Source: Acidimicrobiaceae bacterium (GTDB taxonomy: Bacteria > Actinomycetota > Acidimicrobiia > Acidimicrobiales > Ilumatobacteraceae). From it: a DNA stretch of 64,000 nucleotides. A program made the position numbers and the translations under genes. The notes beneath the pieces were generated by a model that was given only the letters and a program-made list of their open reading frames with translations, was not told the origin of the DNA and ran no database searches. Shown here one piece after another: positions 41,876-52,825 of the stretch (positions are counted from its first letter, which is position 1; each line of letters starts with the position of its first letter). Location of the stretch: the NCBI GenBank assembly GCA_947447175.1, contig CANFIM010000002.1, positions 17,444 to 81,443 on the forward strand. The letters run 5' to 3'.

Positions 41876-43050
41876 GGCAGAAGCCCCGCGGTTTTTGCCG
41901 TTTCAACATTTGCAAGATGCTGCTCATAGGTGGTGGCGAATGCATGGCCACCTTGAGCATTCGCCAATACGTAGTACAAGTATTGACACTTCACATTCTT
42001 GGCTAAGCCCACACATGCTTCATCAGTTTTTGGCGGAACACCTGCTGGCGCTAGAGCGGCAACAATGGATGCACGACCCGGATTAGCAATTGGTGTTGGC
42101 GGTAACCCCTTATGCAGATAGGTGTTGTACGGGGTGTCAGTGGCCTTCATATCTGTCCACGACATTGCAGGGTCTTGACCGTATTTCACTGCAGCGTCGA
42201 TTTCGAGAGGCATCTTCGCAGCCAGACGGTTGTAAATGACCTGAGCAATTTTCGAACGATCTTCTGGAATTTTTGCTTCGCGCTCAATCAACGATGCAAT
42301 GACCAGAACTTCATACGGGGAATATCCACGTACTTTCGCTCCGGCCACAAGGTCTACTTGTTTGGCTACTCGTTGCATCATTGACGCCATTCGAGCAACT
42401 ACTCGACTCTCGGTGTCGTCACCTGCAACTTGGTATGTGTCAGGGAACAATAATCCCTCGAGATTGGTGTTGCCCTTCGGACTCAATTCTGAAGGTACAG
42501 AGCCGTCAGTGGCAGCAGTGATGAAATCTGCAGCGGCCATAAATGTCATTTTTGATGACAATCGACTTCCCATTTGCGCAACAGTCATGCCTTCAGGAAA
42601 GGTGACCGACTGAAACGTGTTGGACGGTGCAATAGAAAGCGTGGCAATCAGATCGCCCGCATTTTCTTTTTGATGAAGGGCGTAATACCCCGGAATGAGA
42701 TCAAGCCCACCTTTGGTTGATACGTACCACTTGAACAACGTGGCGTTTGAGATAACGCCAGATGCTTCGAGACGCCCAGCAACGGACGACACCGTGTCAC
42801 CTTCGTTGACGGTGAAATTCAGGGCTTTCCCTAGGGGGCCCGAAGGGTTCAGTTGACGAACCACCCACCACCCTGAAAGTCCGAGAAGTAGAACCACTGC
42901 AACGACAACGATGGCTACAAGACGAAGTGGACCTCGAACGCCATCCAATGTTGGCGCGAGTTCCTCTGTCAATGATTCAGGCAAGACCGACACGTTGTCC
43001 CACGGGTCTTCACGCCAATCGTTGGGCAGCAATGGATCTTTCATCAGCAC
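41872..43050 (-). CDS. mltG: Endolytic murein transglycosylase MltG (YceG-like)
   Basis: N-terminal TM; VIASLIEREAKIPEDRSKIAQVIYNRLAAKMPLEIDAAVKYG. Confidence 0.93.
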   Translation of the reverse strand: MLMKDPLLPNDWREDPWDNVSVLPESLTEELAPTLDGVRGPLRLVAIVVVAVVLLLGLSGWWVVRQLNPSGPLGKALNFTVNEGDTVSSVAGRLEASGVISNATLFKWYVSTKGGLDLIPGYYALHQKENAGDLIATLSIAPSNTFQSVTFPEGMTVAQMGSRLSSKMTFMAAADFITAATDGSVPSELSPKGNTNLEGLLFPDTYQVAGDDTESRVVARMASMMQRVAKQVDLVAGAKVRGYSPYEVLVIASLIEREAKIPEDRSKIAQVIYNRLAAKMPLEIDAAVKYGQDPAMSWTDMKATDTPYNTYLHKGLPPTPIANPGRASIVAALAPAGVPPKTDEACVGLAKNVKCQYLYYVLANAQGGHAFATTYEQHLANVETAKTAGLLP

Positions 43051-43469
43051 TGATCTGCCTGGCGGCTATCAAGCCACGATTGCAAGATGACAGCTGCAGC
43101 AACTTTGTCAACAACTTTGCGTCGATCTTGGGCATTCATCTTTCGTTCCATTAGTACGCGATCTGCTTCCACAGTGCTTCGCCGTTCATCATGGACATAC
43201 ACAGGCACACCAACCACCGTAGTCAGCCGTTCCGCTTCGATTCGGGCGTTCCGAGCAGCAGAGCCTTCCGAACCGTCCATGTTGAGCGGTAATCCCACCA
43301 CAATTGCAACAGCTTCCTCTTCAAGGACAATTGCGGCAATTGCTTTGTAGTCAGCAGGAAGAGAACCTGAGCGTTTCAACACCGAGAGGGGTGTTGCAAT
43401 TGTTCCACTGCGATCAGACGCAGCAATACCGATGCGCTTGGAACCTAAGTCGATGCCAAGAACTCGCAC
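43044..43469 (-). CDS. ruvX: Holliday junction resolvase-like RuvX/YqgF
   Basis: MRVLGIDLGSKRIGIAASD; VVGLPLNMDGSEG; YVHDERRSTVEADRVL. Confidence 0.94.
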   Translation of the reverse strand: MRVLGIDLGSKRIGIAASDRSGTIATPLSVLKRSGSLPADYKAIAAIVLEEEAVAIVVGLPLNMDGSEGSAARNARIEAERLTTVVGVPVYVHDERRSTVEADRVLMERKMNAQDRRKVVDKVAAAVILQSWLDSRQADQC

Positions 43470-43472
43470 TGT

Positions 43473-46100
43473 TTAGTGGCTACCCACAACTGCTTGAGCT
43501 TTCACGCGTGCAATTGATAGTGCTTCGTCAAGTCCTTCAGGGTTTTTTCCACCTGCGGTTGCAATGTCACCCTTGCCGCCACCGCCGCCGCCGACTGCTT
43601 TGGCTGCGTCTTTAATGATGTCGCTGGCATTACCCGTGACCGAGGAATGCACAGCAGCCACCAAGGAAACTCCGCCGGTGTCTGTGACAGCACCTACAAC
43701 AACAATCTTGATGCCGGATTGTTGACGGATAGCAACAGCGAGATCGCGAACGTCGTTCGCAGAGATGCCGTCGACACGAGCAATCACCACCCCGTCCTGC
43801 GCTGTAGCAGCAAGTTCCACTGCCCGACCAGTAGCTAACTTTGCGCGCAGTGCTTTGATCTCATCTTGTGCCTGCTTGAGTTCGTCCAACCGACGGGACA
43901 CACCAGCCATTGCGTCTTCAGGTCGAGTACCAACTGCAGTGGCAACTTGGCTCAACACAGAATCGGTGCGCTGCAAATATGCAACTGCGTTTTCCCCAGT
44001 GACAGCTTCAATACGACGAAGGTTGGAGCCCACCGACGACTCACCCACAATCTTGATGAGTCCAATATCTCCGGTGGCAGACACATGAGTTCCACCGCAT
44101 AACTCAATGGAAGACCCGGCACGCAGAACTCGCACAACATCGCCGTACTTGTCACCGAAGAACGCCATTGCGCCCGATGCAAGTGCTTCATCTTTGGAGG
44201 TTTCAAATGCATCAACAGGCGCATTCAGCAAAACCTGCGCATTTGCCAACACTTCAATCTTTGCAATCTCCTCAGCAGTGACAGATTCGTAATGACTGAA
44301 GTCGAAGCGCAAACGGTCTGACGATACAAGAGAGCCAGCCTGCTTCACGTGTTCTCCGAGAACAGTGCGTAATGCCCAGTGGAGCACGTGAGTACCTGTG
44401 TGGTTGCGGCGCGTTGCTGTGCGTGCATCAGTGTTGATGCGAGCAGTAACAGTGACACCATCAATTGCCTCACCCGAAACAACCTTGCACACATGGCGAC
44501 GTAATCCGGGCAGAGCAAAAGTTGTATCAACGACTTCTAGGGAGAAATCGTTGCAGGAAATAGTGCCAATATCTCCTACTTGGCCGCCACTCTCTGCGTA
44601 AAACGGAGTGTGGTCAAGAAATACTTCAACGAGACCTTCGTCTCCATTGATCACTGCCAGCACAGTGGATTCAGCAACATCGTGGACATAGCCCACAAAT
44701 TCCGTGGTACCGAAATTCTCCATCACTTCGCGGTACGCCTCAACGCGATCACCATCGGCACGCCCGGTTTTGCGGGCATCTTTCGCACGTGTTCGCTGTT
44801 GCTGCATTTCGGATTCAAAACCGTCGACATCAACATCAACACCGCGTTCCCCCGCAATTTCTTGTGTGAGTTCAAGCGGGAATCCATAGGTGTCATGCAA
44901 CAAGAACGCTGAAGAACCTGACAACTTCTTCGGCTCAACAGCTAGGTCGTTTTCGAGAATTGAAAGACCAGTCTTCAACGTGTTGCGGAAACGTTCTTCT
45001 TCTTTTGTAAGAACACCAAGAATGAAATCTTTGTTGTTTTGAATATCTGGGTATGCCTCACCCATCACATTGATTGCAACTTCAGCAAGTGAAGGAATAA
45101 CAAGCTTTTCTGTTCCCAATAAGTAAGCGTGTCGAACAGCTCGACGAATGATGCGGCGAAGCACGTATCCACGAGCTTCATTGCTAGGGAAAACACCATC
45201 GTTCACCATCATCATGGAAGAGCGGGCATGTTCAGCCAGCACACGAAGGCTAAAACTGTTGCGGTCTTCGTAATCGCCGATCTTGTATGACGCGCCCGTG
45301 ACTGACTGCGCTTGCTCGATGATGGGATACAACACATCGGTTTCCCACACAGAGTCAACGCCCTGCACCAAAGCAAGAATGCGCTCTAGTCCGGCACCCG
45401 TATCAATACTGGGCTTTGGCAATGCAGTACGTGAGCCGTCTGGAGCCTGGTTGTATTGCATAAACACCAAGTTCCAAAACTCCATGAAACGATCACCGGT
45501 GGGATCATTTGCAGGACCACCGTCGGGACCAAAAGCTGGACCGCGATCAATATGGATTTCTGAACATGGACCACATGGGCCCGTGTCGCCTGCTTGCCAG
45601 AAGTTGTCTTTGTCGCCCAACCGCTGGATGCGGTTCATCGGAACACCCACTTGTTCGTGCCACATCGCTTCGGCCTCGTCGTCACTGTCATGCACAGTGA
45701 TCCACAAACGGTCGCCATCAAAACCAAAAACCTCAGTGACCAATTCCCATGACCAAGGAATGGCATCTGACTTGAAATAATCACCAAAGCTGAAGTTGCC
45801 CAGCATTTCAAAGAACACCAAGTGACGCTTCGTGCGACCTACTTCATCGAGGTCATTGTGCTTTCCACCTGCGCGCACACATTTTTGAACGGTGACAGCA
45901 CGGTTATATGGAGCAACTTCATCACCCATGAAGTACGGCTTGAAAGGCACCATGCCTGCCACCGTGAACATGAGAGTGGGGTCATGGGGAATGAGACTGG
46001 CGGAGGCTACAGGGGTATGTCCGCGATCGGCAAAGAACCCAGAGAAGGCTTTGCGCAGATCGTTCGCGCTACGGGGAGGGTTCGAAGGTGAGGAGGCCAT
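43473..46100 (-). CDS. alaS: Alanyl-tRNA synthetase
   Basis: 875 aa; FADRGHTPVASASLIPHDPTLMFTVAGMVPFKPYF; DHxxHG/ELCGGTHV motifs. Confidence 0.98.
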   Translation of the reverse strand: MASSPSNPPRSANDLRKAFSGFFADRGHTPVASASLIPHDPTLMFTVAGMVPFKPYFMGDEVAPYNRAVTVQKCVRAGGKHNDLDEVGRTKRHLVFFEMLGNFSFGDYFKSDAIPWSWELVTEVFGFDGDRLWITVHDSDDEAEAMWHEQVGVPMNRIQRLGDKDNFWQAGDTGPCGPCSEIHIDRGPAFGPDGGPANDPTGDRFMEFWNLVFMQYNQAPDGSRTALPKPSIDTGAGLERILALVQGVDSVWETDVLYPIIEQAQSVTGASYKIGDYEDRNSFSLRVLAEHARSSMMMVNDGVFPSNEARGYVLRRIIRRAVRHAYLLGTEKLVIPSLAEVAINVMGEAYPDIQNNKDFILGVLTKEEERFRNTLKTGLSILENDLAVEPKKLSGSSAFLLHDTYGFPLELTQEIAGERGVDVDVDGFESEMQQQRTRAKDARKTGRADGDRVEAYREVMENFGTTEFVGYVHDVAESTVLAVINGDEGLVEVFLDHTPFYAESGGQVGDIGTISCNDFSLEVVDTTFALPGLRRHVCKVVSGEAIDGVTVTARINTDARTATRRNHTGTHVLHWALRTVLGEHVKQAGSLVSSDRLRFDFSHYESVTAEEIAKIEVLANAQVLLNAPVDAFETSKDEALASGAMAFFGDKYGDVVRVLRAGSSIELCGGTHVSATGDIGLIKIVGESSVGSNLRRIEAVTGENAVAYLQRTDSVLSQVATAVGTRPEDAMAGVSRRLDELKQAQDEIKALRAKLATGRAVELAATAQDGVVIARVDGISANDVRDLAVAIRQQSGIKIVVVGAVTDTGGVSLVAAVHSSVTGNASDIIKDAAKAVGGGGGGKGDIATAGGKNPEGLDEALSIARVKAQAVVGSH

Positions 46101-46153
46101 GAGGGCTCCATCTTACCTATGCCCCTTCTGTGGACTGAGGAGTTAATTCCCCG

Positions 46154-46351
46154 CTAGAGCACGGGAGGGTCTTGTTTTTCTACCAGCTCGAAGATTTTGC
46201 GAACCACAAGTTTCACTAAATCAACCAAAGTCTCGAACACTGCGGTGGGCGTGAGTTTCTCGGCAATTTCGCCAGCCTTACGCCGCATCCATTTCATTCC
46301 GGTGATGCCTGCGACAACACCCAACGTGAACCAAAAGAACCGACGCATCAT
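46154..46351 (-). CDS. Small membrane-anchored hypothetical protein
   Basis: 65 aa with one N-terminal TM, in the alaS-rarA gap of a co-directional operon. Confidence 0.55.
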   Translation of the reverse strand: MMRRFFWFTLGVVAGITGMKWMRRKAGEIAEKLTPTAVFETLVDLVKLVVRKIFELVEKQDPPVL

Positions 46352-46372
46352 GACGGAATCACCACGGAAGAA

Positions 46373-47542
46373 CTATTTCGAGACGTCATCTTCCTCACGG
46401 TAGTACCGGGGCACAGTGAATCCCAACGGGAGATATGACGGGGGCTCCACCGTGGTGGGCGGTGCTTGTCCCGTACGTCCCTCCCGCACGTCTCCCAACG
46501 CCGAAAAAATTGCATTGGTAACGGCTCGACTGCGAGGCGCCCTCGACAAGTACACCACTGCATGAGCCAAAATAAGTTGCCCTTCAGGCAGACCTACACG
46601 TTCTAAAGCCTCAGCCGCTGACAACGCAATCACCAGTGCTTGTGAATCAGCAAGACCAATATCTTCACTAGCGAAAATCATCATTCGGCGAGCAATGAAT
46701 CGTGGGTCCTCCCCCGACTCCAACATGCGAGCAAGCCAATGCATGGCAACATCTGCCTCACCTGCACGCATTGACTTAATGAATGCAGAGATGACGTCGT
46801 AGTGATCGTCTTTCCCTAAGCGCGAGACACTGGTGTTTAAAGCAGTTGTTGCCTGCTCCACCGAGACGGTCTGATGGGTGGACAGAGCGATGGCTACTTC
46901 GAGTGCCGTTAATGCTTGACGGGCATCACCTGTGCAACGTCGCGCAATGAGATCAACGGCGTCATCGTCGAGAACCACTCCTTCAAGGTTCGCCGCACGG
47001 CGCAAGAGAATTGCCACCGCCGTTTCATCAACTGGTTTCAACGCAAAAACTGAAGATCGACTTCGCAGCGCCGGATTCACCGAAAAGGCGGGGTTCTCTG
47101 TAGTGGCACCAACGAGAGTGATGAGTCCACTTTCTACCGCATGCAACAGTGCATCTTGTTGTGTTGTGCTGAAGCGATGAATTTCATCAACAAACACCAC
47201 CGTGCCGCGGTCGTCAATGGACAAACGTTGCTTGGCCACTTCAATCACTTCTCGAATGTCCTTCACGCCCGCAGTGACTGCTGAAAGACGTTCGAACCCT
47301 CGTTTGGTAGCTGAGGCCACCAATTCAGCAAGAGTTGTCTTTCCTGTGCCCGGCGGGCCCCACACAATGATTGAAGAAAGTCGATCAGATTCAATGAGTT
47401 TTCGAAGAGGCGCACCCGCTCCAACAAGATGATCTTGTCCAACAACATCGTCAAGCGAAGAGGGTCGCATCCGTGCAGCCAGTGGTGCACGTGATGCCAA
47501 TCGTTGTTCAGTCGAGGCCGTGAAGAGATCGGGCTCTTCCAT
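46373..47542 (-). CDS. rarA: Replication-associated recombination protein A
   Basis: AAA+ ATPase; IVWGPPGTGKTTLAELVA; VFVDEIHRFSTTQQDALLHAVE. Confidence 0.95.
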   Translation of the reverse strand: MEEPDLFTASTEQRLASRAPLAARMRPSSLDDVVGQDHLVGAGAPLRKLIESDRLSSIIVWGPPGTGKTTLAELVASATKRGFERLSAVTAGVKDIREVIEVAKQRLSIDDRGTVVFVDEIHRFSTTQQDALLHAVESGLITLVGATTENPAFSVNPALRSRSSVFALKPVDETAVAILLRRAANLEGVVLDDDAVDLIARRCTGDARQALTALEVAIALSTHQTVSVEQATTALNTSVSRLGKDDHYDVISAFIKSMRAGEADVAMHWLARMLESGEDPRFIARRMMIFASEDIGLADSQALVIALSAAEALERVGLPEGQLILAHAVVYLSRAPRSRAVTNAIFSALGDVREGRTGQAPPTTVEPPSYLPLGFTVPRYYREEDDVSK

Positions 47543-47547
47543 GTGGT

Positions 47548-49311
47548 TTATGAACCTGCAGGTGGTGGAAGCAAACGCAAACCGAGTTCGGCAAGTTGAG
47601 CCGCCTCAATGGGGGTTGGTGCGTTCGTCATCGGATCGGCACCGCTCTGTGTCTTCGGGAAGGCAATGACTTCGCGAATGTTCTCTTCGCCCGCCAAGAT
47701 GGCGGTGAGGCGGTCGATACCGAAAGCAAAACCACCGTGGGGTGGCGCTCCGTATTTGAAAGGTTGCAGGAAGAACCCGAAACGCTTGTCCGCTTCTTCA
47801 TCGGAAATTCCGAGTTCGTTGAACACCTGGCGTTGCAATTCTGGCTCGTGAATACGAATCGAACCTGAGCCCAGTTCCCAGCCATTCAGAACTAGGTCAT
47901 ACGCGAGTGCGCGCACTTTCAATGGCTCGGTGGACATGAGGTGTAAGTCATCGGGGTGAGGGTGACAGAACGGGTGGTGACCAGGGCGTGGACGTCCTGT
48001 GACGGGGTCTACCCCAACAAACAGAGGGAATTCCGTGACCCATACATAGCGGTATGGCCCCTCGTGCACTGGCGGACGACCAATGTCGTTACGCAGTTGA
48101 CCAAGCACTTCCACCGTGGTGTCCCATGAATCAGCAACAAGCAACAACAAGTCGCCCTCTACTGCGCCCATGGTGGAGACCAACTGTGCTCGCTCGTCGT
48201 CGCTGAGGAATTTGGCTACAGGTGAATCAACCGCCCCACCGGCCTGCACCTTCATCCACACAAGACCCTTTGCGCCGATCTTTTTGGCGCGATCAGTGAG
48301 AGCATCAAGTTTGTTACGACCATATGCAGCAGCTTCGGGATACGTAGCAGCGTCTACTCGGATGCCTTTAATGCATTCAGCACCGGCAAATGCTTTGAAC
48401 TCTGTAGAGGAGAACAAAGACGTGAGCTCAACTAGTTCAAGACCAAATCGGAGGTCTGGCTTGTCAACGCCGAAACGTTCCATTGCTTCACGCCAAGTAA
48501 TGCGCTGAATCTCTGGTGGAGCAACACCTGTGACAGCCTTTGCCGCTGCAACAACCGCACGACCAATGTTCTCAAGAACATCTTCTTGATTAACAAACGA
48601 CATTTCGGCATCAAGTTGCATGAACTCATACTGACGATCTGCGCGAAGGTCTTCGTCGCGTAAACAACGGGCAATCTGGTAGTAGCGGTCAACACCAGCC
48701 ACCATGAGCAACTGCTTCCACAACTGTGGAGACTGAGGCAGCGCGAAGAACGAACCATGATCTTTACGCGATGGCACTAAGAACTCACGCGCGCCTTCAG
48801 GCGTAGATGGCATGAGGAGTGGAGTTTCTACTTCAAGGAAGCCGTTCAATTCCATCTCGGCACGAATGGCGCTGTTCACAGCTGCGCGAACACGAAGGTT
48901 CTTCTGCATGCGCTCGCGTCGAATATCGAGGTATCGATACTTCAAGCGGATCATTTCATCCACTTCATCGGCGCGCGCGTCGACAGGGAACGGCGGTGGC
49001 TCGGCAGAGTTGAGAACTTCCACTACGCAATCACCAATTTCTACAGATCCAGTGGACAAAGTTGAATTCACCGTGCCCTCGGGACGTGCGCGCACAACAC
49101 CTGTAACACGAATGACATATTCACTTCGAACATCGACATCGTTGTCCACGACGCACTGAATGATTCCGGAATGATCACGAAGATCAACAAACGCCAACTT
49201 CTCACCATGCTCGCGACGACGACCTACCCAACCACACACTGAAACCGTGGCGCCAATATCGCTTTCACGCAGGTCTCCACACATGTGAGTACGCATTGCT
49301 GTGGTTTTCAT
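47548..49311 (-). CDS. aspS: Aspartyl-tRNA synthetase
   Basis: CGWVGRRREHGEKLAFVDLRDHSG; YQIARCLRDEDLRADRQYEFMQLD. Confidence 0.97.
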   Translation of the reverse strand: MKTTAMRTHMCGDLRESDIGATVSVCGWVGRRREHGEKLAFVDLRDHSGIIQCVVDNDVDVRSEYVIRVTGVVRARPEGTVNSTLSTGSVEIGDCVVEVLNSAEPPPFPVDARADEVDEMIRLKYRYLDIRRERMQKNLRVRAAVNSAIRAEMELNGFLEVETPLLMPSTPEGAREFLVPSRKDHGSFFALPQSPQLWKQLLMVAGVDRYYQIARCLRDEDLRADRQYEFMQLDAEMSFVNQEDVLENIGRAVVAAAKAVTGVAPPEIQRITWREAMERFGVDKPDLRFGLELVELTSLFSSTEFKAFAGAECIKGIRVDAATYPEAAAYGRNKLDALTDRAKKIGAKGLVWMKVQAGGAVDSPVAKFLSDDERAQLVSTMGAVEGDLLLLVADSWDTTVEVLGQLRNDIGRPPVHEGPYRYVWVTEFPLFVGVDPVTGRPRPGHHPFCHPHPDDLHLMSTEPLKVRALAYDLVLNGWELGSGSIRIHEPELQRQVFNELGISDEEADKRFGFFLQPFKYGAPPHGGFAFGIDRLTAILAGEENIREVIAFPKTQSGADPMTNAPTPIEAAQLAELGLRLLPPPAGS

Positions 49312-50585
49312 GAGGGACGCCTCCGGGGCTCTCGGGGGCCGACGACAGATTGCAGATGTGACTGCAATTCACCGACGGGAATGGTGGTTTGTTCAGATGT
49401 TGAAAGGTTGCGCACGGTACACGTACCTTCTTCGGCTTCGGTGCCACCAATGATGATGGCGACACCTGCACCACTTCGGTCGGCGGCCTTCATTTGAGAT
49501 TTCATGCTGCGACCCTCATAGGCACGGTCGGTAGCGAATCCTGCTTGACGTAACGAGTGTGCAAGCGCAGTAGCTCGAGTTCCATCAACGGTGTCAACAA
49601 TAAAGACATCAATAACAGGTGATCCGAACGGGAATACCTCTTCCGCATCGCACGCCATCAAGGTGCGGTCAATACCTAAGGCAAACCCGATTCCTGGAGT
49701 GGCAGGTCCGCCAAGATCTTCCACTAAGCCGTCGTATCGACCGCCTCCGCCGACTGCGTTCTGTGCATTGTCGAGAGAAGTTGCAATGTATTCAAAGGTG
49801 GTGCGACGGTAATAATCAAGGCCGCGAACCAAACGTTCATTTACAACGTAAGGAACGTCCAGCGCATCAAGCCCTGCACGCACTGCTACAAAGTGGCTAG
49901 CTGCATCATCGCTGAGAAAAGCAGAAATAGACGGCGCATCCGCAATAACGGCTGCATCCTGTTCACGCTTCGAATCCAAAACTCGCAACGGATTGCGATC
50001 AAGAGTTTGTTGTGCTTCTTCACTCAGTTCAGTAATACGAGAGCGGAAATACTTCTCCAGTGCGTCAACGTACCGACCTCGATCCCCTGCATCGCCTAAC
50101 GAGTTGATAATGAGTTGCACATTGCGCAGACCAAGTTCTGCATAGAACTGCCAGCCAAGAGCAATGACTTCGACATCTAATTGAGGATCATCTGCACCAA
50201 GAGCTTCGATGCCTACCTGATCGAACTGTCGGTATCGACCAGCCTGGGCTTTCTCGTAGCGGAAGTTGGACCCGGAGTACCACACCTTCCACGGCGGCGT
50301 AGGACGATGCTGCGCAAACGCACGACACACACTGGCCGTGTGCTCAGGTCGAAGAGCAATATGTCGACCACCTTTATCAGTGAAGTCGTACATCTCTTTC
50401 GTGACGACATCGGTGGCATCACCCAAACGCTGGAACACGCCTAGTTCTTCAAACATGGGTGGCACGAAGCATTCAAACCCTGCAGATTCCACCACTGAGG
50501 CAAAGACCCGGGTGAATTCACGCCAGCGTCCTGCCTGAGGAGGCAGGATGTCGCGAGTACCCGGAGTGGTTTGGAATGACGGCAC
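49308..50585 (-). CDS. hisS: Histidyl-tRNA synthetase
   Basis: PGTRDILP; LRPEHTASVCRAFAQH; GLDYYRRTTFEY. Confidence 0.97.
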   Translation of the reverse strand: MPSFQTTPGTRDILPPQAGRWREFTRVFASVVESAGFECFVPPMFEELGVFQRLGDATDVVTKEMYDFTDKGGRHIALRPEHTASVCRAFAQHRPTPPWKVWYSGSNFRYEKAQAGRYRQFDQVGIEALGADDPQLDVEVIALGWQFYAELGLRNVQLIINSLGDAGDRGRYVDALEKYFRSRITELSEEAQQTLDRNPLRVLDSKREQDAAVIADAPSISAFLSDDAASHFVAVRAGLDALDVPYVVNERLVRGLDYYRRTTFEYIATSLDNAQNAVGGGGRYDGLVEDLGGPATPGIGFALGIDRTLMACDAEEVFPFGSPVIDVFIVDTVDGTRATALAHSLRQAGFATDRAYEGRSMKSQMKAADRSGAGVAIIIGGTEAEEGTCTVRNLSTSEQTTIPVGELQSHLQSVVGPREPRRRPS

Positions 50586-50596
50586 GACTAGAGAGG

Positions 50597-52816
50597 CTAG
50601 TCGGGCGACCCGCCAGGCACGATGCGATATGCGTCGTATACAGCGTCGATTCCCTTAATCATGCGGAGAACTGACTCCAGGTGGTTGGGATCTGCCAGCT
50701 CGAATTCAAAGCGCATCTTTGCCACGCGGTCAGAGCCCGTGTTCGTGCTGCACGCCACGATGTTGACGTGCTGTTCAGACAAAGCATTGGCCACGTCACG
50801 AAGAAGGCGACTTCGGTCTAATGCCACCACCTCAACACCAGCAGTAAACATGGTGCCAGGCGAGGTACGCGACCATTCCACATCGATCATGCGGGTTGGC
50901 TCATCCTCAATAAGAGCAAAGGCGTTGGCACAGTCAGCACGATGCACGCTGACTCCACGACCCTTGGTGACAAAACCCAGAATGTCGTCACCTGGTACCG
51001 GAGTGCAACACCGAGACAAACGCACTAGTACATCTTCCAGGCCCTCTACATGAATACCTGTTGCGCTACGTCGCTCAGTGTCCGGACGGTCAACGCGCAT
51101 TGGCATTGCCAATTGCTCGTCGCTTCCTTCGCGACGAACGGCTCGACCGATGCGCTGCGCAAACCCCCGAGCGGACACATGATGCTCACCAATGGCAGCA
51201 AACAATGTGTCGATGTCATCCATATTGAGCGATGCGAGTTCTTGCAAAAACGCATCGGATGTCCAAATACGTTGAACAGGGAGACCTTCACGTCGCAGTT
51301 CAGCAGTGAGTTCGTCTCTTCCCACTTCCACCATGTCTTCACGGCGCTCGCGAGTAAACCAGTTCTTGATCTTGTTGCGTGCTCGTGGTGATTGAACAAA
51401 CCCCAACCAATCACGCGATGGCGCCGCATCTTCCACTTTGGAAGTGAAAATTTCACATGTGTCTCCCGATGCCAACGTGGCGTCAAGTGACACGAGTCGG
51501 CCATTAACGCGAGCTCCAACACATGCGTGCCCCACTTCAGTGTGAACGGCGTATGCGAAGTCAACCGGCGTTGAATTGATCGGCAATGTAATCACGCGAC
51601 CCTTCGGCGTGAAGACGAATACTTCTTCTTGCTCAAGGTCGCTCTTCAGGTCGGCCATGAATTCATTGGGGTCAGTCATATCTGACTGCCAATCAATGAT
51701 GCGATTCAACCAATCAGCATCTCCTGAATCTGCACCTTCTTTGTAAGCAAAGTGAGCAGCTACTCCCCACTCGGCTCTCTCGTGCATTTCACGCGTACGA
51801 ATCTGCACTTCAAGTGGTTTACCGCCCGGCCCAATCACAGTTGTGTGCAGCGATTGATACAAATTGAACTTTGGCATGGCGATGTAGTCCTTGAAACGGC
51901 CTACAACGGGGCGCCACTTGCCGTGAATACAACCAAGTGCGCCGTAGCAGTCGCGCACCGAATCAACAATGATGCGAATAGCAACAAGGTCAAAGATTTC
52001 GTCGAAGTCCTTGTCCTTCTGCACCATCTTTTCGTAGATGCTCCACAAATGCTTTCCACGGCCAGTGACATCACCAACGATGTTCACATCAGCCAGACGT
52101 GACTGCACTTCGGCAATTGCTTTTGCCAGATACACGTCACGTTCCGGAGTACGTGTAGAAACCAAATGGTCAAGTTCAGCGAATCGCTTTGGGTACAACG
52201 CCGAGAAAGAAAGATCTTCTAGTTGCTGCTTAATTTCTTGCATGCCCAACCGATTTGCCAATGGTGCATAGATGTCGAGGGTTTCCTGTGCGATGCGTTG
52301 CTGCTTATCAAGCGGCACCCCAGCCAGTGTTCGCATGTTGTGCAGGCGATCAGCAAGTTTGATGATGAGCACACGCATATCGCGAGCCATAGCCACCAAC
52401 ATTTTGCGCATTGTGGCTGCTTGTTGCGCTTCTCGCGAATCGAACTGCAGTCGTTCTAACTTGGTGACGCCATCGACCAACGTTGCAACTTCGTCTCCGA
52501 AATCACGTTGCACATCTTCAAGGGTGATCTCGGTGTCTTCTACCGCGTCATGCAAGAGTGCGGCTGCCAGAGAAATATCGTCAAGTCCGATATCGGCAAC
52601 TATTCGAGCCACTGCAATGGGGTGGTTGATATATGCCTCGCCCGATGAACGCATTTGGCTGATGTGTGCGACACGTGCGGACTCATACGCACGGTTCACT
52701 AAAGCAACAGAAGCCTTCGGGTGTCGTTTCCGAAATGCAGTGAGCAGCGGGGCGATTTCCTCAATCGGCGCACTGTGGTGCCGTCTCCACGGAAGAACGC
52801 GGTCGACGGTTGCCAT
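50597..52816 (-). CDS. relA: (p)ppGpp synthetase/hydrolase
   Basis: HD domain (LLHDAVEDTEITLEDV), synthetase domain (YQSLHTTVIGPGGKPLEVQIRT), TGS and ACT domains. Confidence 0.96.
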   Translation of the reverse strand: MATVDRVLPWRRHHSAPIEEIAPLLTAFRKRHPKASVALVNRAYESARVAHISQMRSSGEAYINHPIAVARIVADIGLDDISLAAALLHDAVEDTEITLEDVQRDFGDEVATLVDGVTKLERLQFDSREAQQAATMRKMLVAMARDMRVLIIKLADRLHNMRTLAGVPLDKQQRIAQETLDIYAPLANRLGMQEIKQQLEDLSFSALYPKRFAELDHLVSTRTPERDVYLAKAIAEVQSRLADVNIVGDVTGRGKHLWSIYEKMVQKDKDFDEIFDLVAIRIIVDSVRDCYGALGCIHGKWRPVVGRFKDYIAMPKFNLYQSLHTTVIGPGGKPLEVQIRTREMHERAEWGVAAHFAYKEGADSGDADWLNRIIDWQSDMTDPNEFMADLKSDLEQEEVFVFTPKGRVITLPINSTPVDFAYAVHTEVGHACVGARVNGRLVSLDATLASGDTCEIFTSKVEDAAPSRDWLGFVQSPRARNKIKNWFTRERREDMVEVGRDELTAELRREGLPVQRIWTSDAFLQELASLNMDDIDTLFAAIGEHHVSARGFAQRIGRAVRREGSDEQLAMPMRVDRPDTERRSATGIHVEGLEDVLVRLSRCCTPVPGDDILGFVTKGRGVSVHRADCANAFALIEDEPTRMIDVEWSRTSPGTMFTAGVEVVALDRSRLLRDVANALSEQHVNIVACSTNTGSDRVAKMRFEFELADPNHLESVLRMIKGIDAVYDAYRIVPGGSPD

Positions 52817-52825
52817 ATAGAAAGG